Under the pieces are notes generated by a model that did not search any database, had not been told where the DNA came from, and worked only from the letters and a program-made list of their open reading frames with translations. The translations under genes and the position numbers were made by a program. A stretch of DNA of 64,000 bases from Meconema thalassinum (lineage: Eukaryota; Arthropoda; Insecta; Orthoptera; Tettigoniidae), in the NCBI GenBank assembly GCA_946902985.2, contig OX336392.1:465522693-465586692 (forward strand), written 5' to 3'. Positions 1-8,850 of this stretch are shown piece by piece. Position 1 is the first letter of the stretch, and each line of letters opens with the position of its first letter.

Positions 1-1060
1 GTGGAAGGTACACGTTACAAACAGTTGTCATAGCAGGCAAGGACACGCGAACTGCAATAGCTTCCAGAGGAGTGGCGAGTGGAAACTCTTCACTATAGCA
101 GTCAGAGCGAACGAAGGTACAAACGGCACCGGAAGCCCGGCCGGCGTCTTGTCGATGTTTAGAGTATACTCGGAAACCTCTCAGAACATGATGATGATAA
201 TTGTTGTTTTAAGGGGCCTAACATCTAGGTTATCGGCCCCTGATGGTGTGGGTGATCGTGAAGATGAAAAAGAAAAGCGAACTTAAAACTAAAACTAACT
301 ACTAACCTACATACTAGAAGAAGAAATGGAAAATTAGAGGAGAATAAGGCAAATAAAAGGACAGAAGGAAAAGAAATGCCCTCAACCCTCGGAGAAGGCG
401 GTTTGAGGGACTTGGAAGGAAGGAGTGCCATGAAAGGCATATAGGAAATTGAAAAAGGGGAGGGTCCGCCCCAAAGGTAAGGGACAAAAGGGGAAAACGG
501 ACCCAGCTCAGGAATCCCTCGGGGTCGCCAACTCCCGAACTCACCAGCCGTGAGCCCCTGAGGGTGTAGTATTATCTAGGGTGCACCAGAAGTGGTGGGG
601 CTACATACACCCTGCCTCCTTAAGGGCCTAGAGCACAAGGCAGGAGGTAAAAGGAAGAGAAAAAGAAGGCTGACCCCTCGCAGAAGGAGGGTATCAGAAA
701 AGATGAGACAAGGGCCAATTAAGGCGGGAAAGGAAGAGACTCCCTAGGCCTCGGATACCCTAATACCGTTGGGGTCAGAAGAGAACAAGAGTTGACCAAG
801 TGAGGTCGACAGGAAAGAAGACAGAGAGGAGCCGGGCACAAGTAAGTGGAAGCAATGCCGGACTCAGCTGGGGCCCCGTGGTCGCCAACCCACGCCCACA
901 AGATGTGAGCCCCTGGGGGACCTCTCAGAACAGTCTCGTGAGCAGGTCTGAGGTTTGTTTCCTGTAGGAAGACTATACTCGCTGCGTATTGGGCAATAAG
1001 CTGACGGAGTTCTGTCAAATGCCTGTCATAACTGTTACAATTCCACTGTAACAGTGCCAT
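1..1060 (-). pseudogene. LINE copy 1 ORF2, N-terminal endonuclease part
   Basis: ORF2 starts at 1060 with MALLQWNCNS, followed by FLQETNLRP, the Asn and Glu motifs of an apurinic-type (APE) endonuclease. The start matches the start of the intact ORF2 at 41414. The frame is broken by the SINE at 189-919; the remaining LINE sequence at 1-188 continues the endonuclease coding strand and leaves the window. In an intact element this domain nicks chromosomal DNA to prime reverse transcription. This copy cannot make the protein. Confidence 0.85.
189..919 (-). mobile_element. SINE-like retroposon, short type (type 1), 731 bp
   Basis: This non-coding retroposon is flanked by the 13-bp TSD acctctcagaaca (176-188 and 920-932). 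Read on the minus strand it begins CCCCCAGGGGCTCAC, has a second related head at about 560-496, and ends in a hairpin (241-212: arms of 7 bp, an inner 4-bp TAAC/GTTA stem, a 6-nt loop) followed by AACAACAATTATCATCATCA. It disrupts LINE ORF2. This is the best reference copy of the short type in the window. Confidence 0.9.
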
Positions 1061-1094
1061 TGTGTGAACTTAGGGAATAAGTTGGAGCAGCAAG

Positions 1095-3483
1095 CTACAA
1101 CTTAGACTCTGGAGGATCTACAGTCACTACGTCGACTATAATCTCCATGTCCTCAGGCGAGGTCATGGAGTGATGATGATGATGATAATAATTGTTGTTT
1201 TAAGGGGCCTAACATCGAGGTTATCGGCCCCTAATGAAATGATGATGATGATGATAATTGTTGTTTTAAGGGGCCTAACATCTAGGTTATCGGCCCCTGA
1301 TGGTTTGGGTGATCGTGAAGATGAAAATGAAAAGCGAACTTAAAACTAAAACTAACTAATAACCTACATACTAGAAGAAGAAATGGAAAACTAAAGGAGA
1401 ATAAGGCAAATAAAGGACAGGAGGAAAAGAAATGCCCTCAACCCTCGAAGAAGGCGGATTGAGGGACTTGGAAGGAAGGAGAGCCATGAAAGGCAGATAG
1501 GAAAGTGAAAGAGGAGAGGGTCCGCCCCAAAGGTAAGGGACAAAAAGGGAAAACGGACCCAGCTCAGGAATCCCACGGGGTCGCCAACTCTCGAACTCAC
1601 CAGCCGTGAGCCCCTGAGGGTGTAGCATCATCTAGGGTGCACCAAAAGTGGTGGGGCTACATACACCCGGTCTCCTTGAGGGCCTTAAGCAGAAGGCAGG
1701 AGATAACATGAAAAGAAAAAGAAGGCTGACCCCTCGCAGAAGGAGGGAATCAGAAAAGATGAGACAAGGGCCAATTAAGGCGGGAAAGGAAGAGACTCCC
1801 TAGGCCTCGGATACCCTAATACCGTCGGGGTCGGAAGAGAACAAGAGTTGACCAAGGGAGGTCGACAGGAAAGAAGAAAGAGAGGAGCCGGCATAAGTAA
1901 GTGGAAGCAATGCCGGACTCAGCTGGGGCCCCGTGGTCGCCAACCCACAACCCACTAGATGTGAGCCCCTGGGGGGGTCATGGAGTGAATCGACTCGGTG
2001 GAAGATTTCATAGACGCAGTTCGGCGGCGGGGGGATCTCCGTGGGGAGCGCGCAGATCTGGGGACCGAAACGTCCCCAGGCGCAGAAGCATCCGCAGGTG
2101 TTGGCGCGGATGGCTTCCCCTTTTTTGGGAGAAAGGGAATACGTAGTGCGGGGTCCCTTCTTACCCTTACCCGCCTCTTTAAGATATACAGACGGGTCAG
2201 GAGCCGAATTGCTGACCCTGGTCGACGATGCCGCCTCCGCCGGCTTCGGCGCGGCTTTCGCCGACCGTTTGGGTGGGGAGAAAGTCTTCGACTTCCTCCC
2301 GAGAGGGGAGTAAGTCTTCAACTTCCTCCCCTGCTGTGCGGGCGGAGCAGCCTTCGCTCGCAAAGCCTTCGTGCTGGCCGAAGGTGGAGTTGAAATCACC
2401 TTCGGGCTTTCCGTTATAATCATAGTTGCTTGTTTCGTAATAGGTAACTCAGTTGCAGGTTTCACAGCTGGTACAAAAGATGAGGTCGCCGGGACCAAAT
2501 TTGGTATTATGGCTCTATAATCAATCGTTGGAGAAGGCGAAATCGTGGTATGGTACTTCTTGCGGGCCTCCTGGTAGGTGAGACCATCCAGGGTTTTGAT
2601 CTCGTGGATTTTCTTCTCTCTCAGGAAGACAGGGCAGTTCCTGTCCCGAGGAGAATGAAATCCAGGGCAATTAGTGCACTGATATGGTGTTGTGTACTCT
2701 TCCGCTTCGTGGGGTACCTTACCGCATGTTCCGCAGATGTCGGGAATCGAGCATCGAGATAACATGTGCCCGAACTTCTGGCACTTATAAACACCTCATG
2801 GGTGGAGGGATATAAGGCCGTACGTCACAACGGTAACTTGTAACCTTGACTTTCTCCGGGAGCACCGAAAGCTCAAAGGAAATAATGAAAGCACCAGTAT
2901 CCACGATTTGACCATTGACCTTGCGCGTAATGCGCCGGACATCAGTCACGTGACGGTGCTGCATATCCTCCTTGAGCTCCTCGTCAGTGTTCAGAATCAG
3001 GTCCTGGTGGAAAATAACTCCTCGGACCAGATTCAGAGAAGTGTGCTTTTCCACTTTGACGGGTATTTCGCCAAAGTGGTCACATTGCAAAAGTTGTTCA
3101 ACTTGCTCACCAGTCCTAGTCTTGAGCAACAAGCTACCGTTCCTCATCTTTTGTACTTTCTCAAGCTCACCATAGACACCTTCTATGTGGCGAGAAAACA
3201 AAATACTCTTTACCAGCTTGAAATCACCCCCATCTGTTCTGGTAGCTACCAGAAACTTGGGGGTGTTAGCATCCAGATTTTCACGCACAGATTGTTCCCA
3301 GGGGGTTGATCCCCGTAGGGAATCAAATGTTAAAGACTTGGGTGTAGGATCACCCTGTTTGGGGATTCTTCTTCTTGAACCCATGGCCAGATCATACTTC
3401 CCGAATGCCACCGACATCCGATCACGGGCCGTCACAGTAGGCGCTACCCAGCCACTGCAAGGCCCGCCTAGCTTGGAAGGCAT
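1095..3483 (-). pseudogene. LINE copy 1 ORF1 (gag-like, CCHC zinc knuckles), broken
   Basis: ORF1 encodes the nucleic-acid-binding protein of the LINE. Its start (MPSKLGGPCSGW, 3483) and body match the intact 547-aa ORF1 at 49536-51179. The zinc-knuckle region lies around 2790-2640 (CGTCGKVPHEAEE, then CTNCPGFHSPRDRNC). It is damaged in three ways: an extra A near 2790 shifts the frame between the N-terminal and zinc-knuckle parts; the composite SINE at 1174-1975 separates the last codons; and one G is missing near 3493 relative to copy B, so the upstream in-frame ATG is not available. The tail codons end at the stop at 1095-1097. Confidence 0.85.
1174..1975 (-). mobile_element. Composite SINE insertion with two 3' tails, 802 bp
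   Basis: A single 13-bp TSD, ggtcatggagtga (1161-1173 and 1976-1988), encloses two joined pieces. 1240-1975 is a full type-1 retroposon with its own hairpin and GAT-repeat tail. 1174-1239 is a 66-bp second tail whose sequence after the hairpin (ctaatgaaat) matches the LINE 3' UTR rather than the SINE. On the minus strand the order is full SINE, then a LINE-type 3' end. It sits in ORF1 of LINE copy 1. Confidence 0.85.
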
Positions 3484-3744
3484 TGCCCGGGGTCCGATAT
3501 TTTACAATGCCGTATCGGCATGTACCCCTTGGCATATACTGGATTTTACAGCTCAGACATTCGGCTGTGCGGGGACCTGCGTAATCAGGCGGATACTACT
3601 GCACGGGTACATGGCACACCGGAACAGGCTTTCGAGCGTAGTCGCAAGCTAAGTGGCCCATCCCCTAACAGCACGCACATATAGAAATTTTGGTTGCCAG
3701 ACCCTGAAAGCAGTAACGGAAAGAAGTGCGATATAACCTAAAGA

Positions 3745-4478
3745 TGATGATGATGATAATTGTTGTTTTAAGGGGCCTAACATCTAGGTTATCGGCCCCT
3801 GATGGTTCGGGTGATCGTGAAGATGAAAATGAAAAGCGAACTTAAAACTAAAACTAACTAATAACCTACATACTAGAAGAAGAAATGGAAAACTAAAGGA
3901 GCATAAGGCAAATAAAGGACAGGAGGAAAAGAAATGCCCTCAATCCTCGAAGAAGGCGGATTGAGGGACTTGGAAGGAAGGAGAGCCATGAAAGGCAGAT
4001 AGGACAGTGAAAGAGGAGAGGGTCCGCCCCAAAGGTAAGGGACAAAAGGGGAAAACGGACCCAGCTCAGGAATCCCTCGGGGTCGCCAACTCCCGAACTC
4101 ACCAGCCGTGAGCCCCTGAGGGTGTAGCATTATCTAGGGCGCACCAAAAGTGGTGGGGCTACATACACCCGGCCTCCTTGAGGGCCTTAAGCAGAAGGCA
4201 GGAGATAACATGAAAAGAAAAAGAAGGCTGACCCCTCGCAGAAGGAGGGAATCAGAAAAGATGAGACAAGGGCCAATTAAGGCGGGAAAGGAAGAGACTC
4301 CCTAGGCCTCGGATACCCTAATACCGTCGGGGTCGGAAGAGAACAAGAGTTGACCAAGTGAGGTCGACAGGAAAGAAGACAGAGAGGAGCCCGGCACAAG
4401 TAAGTGGAAGCAATGCCGGACTCAGCTGGGGCCCCGTGGTCGCCAACCCACGCCCACTAGAAGTGAGCCCCTGGGGGG
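3745..4478 (-). mobile_element. Type-1 SINE-like retroposon, 734 bp
   Basis: Flanked by the 11-bp TSD taacctaaaga (3734-3744 and 4479-4489), it is inserted in the 5' UTR of LINE copy 1. It is complete: head with cccctgggggg at the right edge, second head near 4115-4055, and hairpin/GAT-repeat tail at the left edge. Confidence 0.9.
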
Positions 4479-4757
4479 TAACCTAAAGAGAGTTATACCG
4501 CACGGGTTTATGTCTTTTAGAGCTGACTGTCAAACACTCGAAAGAGGACCGTTCCGAGAAGCCCTTTTAGTCGCCTTTTACGACTGGCAGGGATTACCGT
4601 GGATGTATTCGCTTCCTCCTACCCACTGAGGGTCCAATTCACAAAACAACGCGGCGTCCTTTAAGTATAGCCAAGGTCGCCCCTTTTAGTCGCCTCTTAC
4701 GACAGGCAAGGGATACCGTGGGTGTATTCTAAACCCCCCACCCACAGGAGGGAAAAG
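4479..4757 (-). promoter_or_regulatory. LINE copy 1 5' UTR end with tandem monomers
   Basis: Two diverged copies of a unit containing cttttagtcgcct, ttacgac and taccgtgg lie at about 4565-4630 and 4683-4757. The same pair occurs at 44160-44356 in LINE A. 5' UTR monomers of this sort carry the internal promoter in some other LINEs; that role is inferred here. The outer edge reads CCCTCCTGTGGGTGGG on the minus strand. Confidence 0.6.
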
Positions 4758-4825
4758 ATGATGATGATAGGCCTAATTTAAGAGGCCTAGCTTCTGGGTT
4801 ATCGGCCCCTAGTGAGAAAAAGAAG
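4755..4825 (-). repeat. Decayed hairpin tail fragment of the SINE/LINE family
   Basis: gatgatgatgataggcct, then a degenerate hairpin ending in ggttatcggcccct, is a diverged version of the common 3' end. Nothing else of the element remains; it is an old, heavily truncated insertion. Confidence 0.55.
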
Positions 4826-4879
4826 CATTACGCCTAACGTACTTCTTTCATGAATCATTCATGTTGAGTTCATATTTTG

Positions 4880-5103
4880 ACTGAGTGCGTGGCTCGGCGG
4901 TAACGTTCTCGCCTGGAGAACCCAAGATCGAATCCCAGCGCAGTGAGTTGGCATTTGAGGGTGCGCTAATGCGAGTAAGCCGTGTCAGTAGATTTACTGC
5001 AATGTTAAAAGATCCACATCGGGGACAAATTCCAGCATCCCAGCGCCTCTAAAATCCGCGGTTGTTAAACGGGACGTAAAACCATTAACATTATTATTAT
5101 TAT
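4880..5103 (+). mobile_element. tRNA-derived SINE with (ATT)n tail
   Basis: The 5' part resembles a tRNA: an A-box-like stretch gtggctcggcgg (4889-4900) and a B-box-like agatcgaatcc (4925-4935), spaced as in an RNA polymerase III promoter. It ends in an (ATT)n tail, and near-identical direct repeats gagttcat.tttg flank it (4866-4879 and 5104-5116). It is unrelated to the minus-strand retroposons, whose tail is GAT/ATC. The (ATT)n tail suggests a partner LINE of another family. Confidence 0.75.
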
Positions 5104-5537
5104 GAGTTCATTTTTGTACCGTTGGTACAATCAAGCCTGGCAAATTGGGGGCTATCCTAAAATAATGATGATGATAATTGTCGTTTTAAGGGGCCTAACA
5201 TCGAGGTTATCGGCTCCTGATGAAATGAAATGGCGTGAAATGAAAGGATGAAGTTAAAAAACAGCTCACTGCTATGGATGAAACGAAAATGGTTTAGATA
5301 AAATAGACAATGAGCCCCAACAACTATGCCTTATGTAGCAGGGAAAATACTTACAAAAAGGAACTCAGATTGAAACTACTCACCAAATGGAGAGCGGTAA
5401 TACGTACATAAGGGAATTTCGAACGAAAATACTCACAAAAGGAATAGATTGAAAAATACGCACAAAATAAGTCCACATACGTACACAATGCAACGTACAG
5501 TCGAAATACCTACAAAATGCAAGTGAAATCAAAATAC

Positions 5538-6390
5538 TGTTTTAGATCCCTTATTTGGGGGTGGATCTAAAAGGGAGAGTTACTGTACTAATTTATAAGG
5601 TTGTGCCTAAAAAGGGTAGCTTCCCTTGGCAGGGCAAGCTGACCAGTGTAGAGTGTTGTGGTGTGCTAGGAACTAGGGGGCGTTCCTATAAATAATGTAG
5701 TAGTGTTTGAAGGGATGGGACCCAATGTAAGAGTCACGGTGCTAGTCGCTCAGCTGACTGCTTATTATGTAATTGAACCTGCTCGTATCAGCCGAGTGGC
5801 ACGTGCTGCTTGCTGGCAGCCGAGCCGGCTCGGGGAACACAAAGGTACCTGAGTTAGCGCTATTGGACTACCGTCTGTCACGTCTTACCGTGACGGGAAT
5901 AAGGAAGGGCGTTGGGATGTAAAGAGGCGTATAAACAGTAATGCTAGTGTAGAGTGTGGACCAAGTGTTTTATTGGTCTGTAGTTCTGAGTATGAGTCCC
6001 TTGTAGGGAATGTAATTATGTTCACAATGTAGTACAAGTTGTGGGTTTACAGGTTACAAAAGTAGGAACTCTGAACACGATTGACTGACTCACCTCGGTT
6101 GACACCAGCGTAGCCTCCGGCCGTCTCGATGAAGCACTGATAATGGACCTCATTAGGATGCCTTCTTATACTCTCTGGCGCTATGTTGTCAGCAATGTGT
6201 TGGCCCAGTTACTAGTATGTAGGTATGTGTAACCATTGTGCAAGGACTGAGCTGCTTCTTAGAGTGGCAAGCTGTCCCTGCTAAGTTTTATGGATGTTGG
6301 GCCGGCTTTCCAAGGGTTGCCATTCAGGGGATTTAGCCAGATGCCGGGGGGATGGACTCCAAGGGGTGCATACCCCTGGGAGGCTGTACA
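5538..6390 (-). repeat. Gypsy 3' LTR
   Basis: This is the left copy, the 3' LTR in the element's minus orientation, 853 bp. It matches the other LTR except for a 12-bp difference (gagagacccttt absent near 6147) and a substitution near 5577. The adjacent inner sequence (6391-6406) reads as a purine-rich GAAGGAAG stretch on the minus strand, a plausible polypurine tract. Confidence 0.92.
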
Positions 6391-7111
6391 AGCGTCTTCC
6401 TTCATTTGTTCGCGTCCTCGCGAACGGGAACGGAACTGGAGGTTGGGGCGTTGACGTAGTGGTCCTTGAAACCCCCTCGTATCTCCTGGTGGTGTCGTAT
6501 CGAAGTGTGGGTGTGAGGTCAGCCCGTGTTCAGAGGGGAGGGTTATGGGATGTACAGATATATGTATACACTGATATTGACATTGTGAAAAAACAAACAA
6601 AAAAATTGACATTGCGAAAGATTTGATATCGAGAAAAAATTAACATTGGGAAAAAAAATTGACATTTGAGAAAAATTTAACATTAAAAGAAATTCGACAT
6701 GTAAAAAAAAAATTGCCCTTGCTGTTGCTGGCATATTGCTAGTTTAAAAAAAAACATGGTTTCTGATGGTGATTCGTTACATAGTTGTGCAGGGAGGAAA
6801 AACCCAGGGCCGAACGGATGATTGCGTCGTCCGCCCTATCTTAGGGAAAAAGTGCTCCCTGCAATAAGAAAGGTAGAAGAAAATAGAAAAATGGGTGTTC
6901 CAGGGTATAATTTAAGGGAAATATTCAAAAGACATTTATTGGTTTGGGATAAAACGGAACACCCTGACAAATGGGGAAGTTAGAAGAAAGAAAATTGAAA
7001 GGAAACAAATCACAGACATTGTGTACATGGAATCTTGATAAACAAACAAAAATATATAGTGTTTAATGTACTATGTTGCGACTCTGACATTTAGGAATAT
7101 TGTCGCTTTCC

Positions 7112-7291
7112 AGTGGAATAATTGTATGAAGTTTATCCTTAAAAATTATGAATTACAATGACCTTATGTCTAGTGGAATAATTGTATGAAGTTTATCCTT
7201 AAAAATTATGAATTACAATGACCTTATGTCTAGTGGAATAATTGTATGAAGTTTATCCTTAAAAATTATGAATTACAGTGACCTTATGTCT
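7112..7291. repeat. 60-bp tandem repeat, three copies
   Basis: Three consecutive units start agtggaataattg at 7112, 7172 and 7232. They are identical except for one base in the last unit (attacaatg to attacagtg). Such uniform units imply recent slippage or unequal exchange inside the Gypsy non-coding region. Confidence 0.95.
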
Positions 7292-7746
7292 AACTTAAGT
7301 GCGCTAATCCCTTATAATTCTAGTTTTTGTGAGGTACCTCGCGTGCACGCTACCCGTCTGTACGTACGCTTGCCGTCTCACGGCTGATCCTGTACGGCCA
7401 CTTCTTGGTACGGTATAGTGGTCGTACCGCTTGCATGTATTCTTAATACTTAATCTGTGAAGCATCCTCTGTGGGTGAATGCTTTCACACTTGACAATGA
7501 GAGTCACTGCCGCAAATCGGTTGCGCCCTCATTGTCGTAATCTGCGTCGCATTTTGACGCTTTATGTGTTTCTATTTAGTTGATCTGCCAGTAAGCCTGG
7601 TACCCCACAGGCACCAGTCCTGCTGTGCAGATTTTTTTTTTGGAGTGTGTAGCTGAAAAAGAAAAATGTGGTGAGTGTTTGAGAGTGTGTTGGGATTAGT
7701 GCAAGTTGACGTATAAAAAATAAAAAAAAATAGTCACCATCATGGC

Positions 7747-8165
7747 ATGCCGTAAATAATATGATACTGCTATATGGTAGTGAAATTCCTGTCACCAGTT
7801 TCCTGTATCTGGTGACGACGCCTGTGAAAAAATGGCGAGGTTTAGAAAAAACATGTTAGTATGACATATTCTCTATGTCGCTTCCTGTGTCATAGTTTTT
7901 ACTGGCTGAAGCTCTTCTTTCTCTGAAAAAAAAAGCATGATTAATGTTAATTTGCTGCATGACCGGGCTTACCCTATACGGTGCCGTAATGCCGTAAATA
8001 ATATGTAGTTGGTCTTACCCCGGTAGCGGAATTGTGGTTACCGGGTGCCGATATATTCCACTTTGATTATGCCTATTGTACTATATTATATATTATCCTA
8101 TATTATAGTGTATTGTCGGACTTACCCTGATGCCGGGTTTGGCGGTCATCAGGAGCCGACCGGCG
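7747..8165. other. Cluster of related stem-loops with different stem sequences
   Basis: The motif atgccgtaaataatatg occurs twice (about 7747-7763 and 7989-8005), each followed by a hairpin: GTCACCAG/CTGGTGAC (7791-7798 with 7809-7816) and CCCGGTA/TACCGGG (8019-8025 with 8039-8045). A third block has CCTGATG/CATCAGG (8126-8132 with 8147-8153) inside an outer GTCGG/CCGAC stem (8115-8119 with 8156-8160). Flanks such as cttaccc recur while arms differ, which suggests conserved RNA structure. The function is unknown. Confidence 0.5.
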
Positions 8166-8709
8166 TTATCTTACACTACTTATGTTACTTATTGATAAAA
8201 TTACTTAACTGTGAAACTATTCTGTATTTACATGCCGAGTGGACCTTATTCTAAAGCCGAAATGTGCTGTGCTATTATTAGCAACAGCTGTTAGTAAATT
8301 TGCTTACATCTAAGTGACCTTAAAAATGGCACGGTAACTTAAATACTAAAATTTAGATGGAGGCTCGTCCGTCCGATTTCTCTCGCGGGTGCCCTTGTAG
8401 TACATTGCCGGGACCGGAACCCGACAATGTCTCGTAGTCCCCTCCGTTTTAATACTATTGTCGACATCTATTCTAGGTCTTAATACTAGTACTAATCTAA
8501 TCGCAGGCGACTTACGGTGCCACTAAGCTAACCGTTTCGCCCGCTGTAACGTCCTTGTTCATGACCGTTTGCTGTTCCGATTTATCGTAGTTGAGCCGCC
8601 CACTTGGCTCCTGTGAGGTGCGCGCACTGCCCCTCTCTTAATGCCCTCTGGTTGCCCGATGCGTCGCCATTTATGTGGGCATTGGACAGTGTGGTCCAAT
8701 GGCATAATA

Positions 8710-8850
8710 TTGTCTTCGCCTTTATCGGCCGTCGCAATCTGCTTTTCGCAGTAATATTTGCCTCTATGGGCCGCCGTAGTATGCTTTTCGCATTGATATA
8801 TGATTTTGCCGCTATGGGCCGCAGTAATATGTATTTCGCAGTTATCTTCC
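8710..8850. repeat. Degenerate tandem repeat of about 45-50 bp, three units
   Basis: Three imperfect units share atgggccgc, a GTA/CAA-rich core and tttcgca (around 8710, 8768 and 8815). They lie in the non-coding region of the Gypsy element. The long open frames on either strand here are probably a by-product of the repeat. Confidence 0.55.

Larger units (their letters stand above)
1..4757 (-). mobile_element. I-like non-LTR retrotransposon, copy 1 (partial, runs off left edge)
   Basis: This is the 5' half of an autonomous LINE read on the minus strand. From right to left it has a 5' UTR (about 4757-3484), ORF1 (3483-1095) and the first part of ORF2 (1060-1). It is nearly collinear with the two longer copies at 37431-44356 and 45578-51566, so the order is secure. 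Three SINE-like retroposons (189-919, 1174-1975, 3745-4478) sit inside it, each flanked by a perfect direct repeat of LINE sequence, which shows they arrived after the LINE. The rest of ORF2 and the 3' UTR lie outside the window. Confidence 0.9.
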
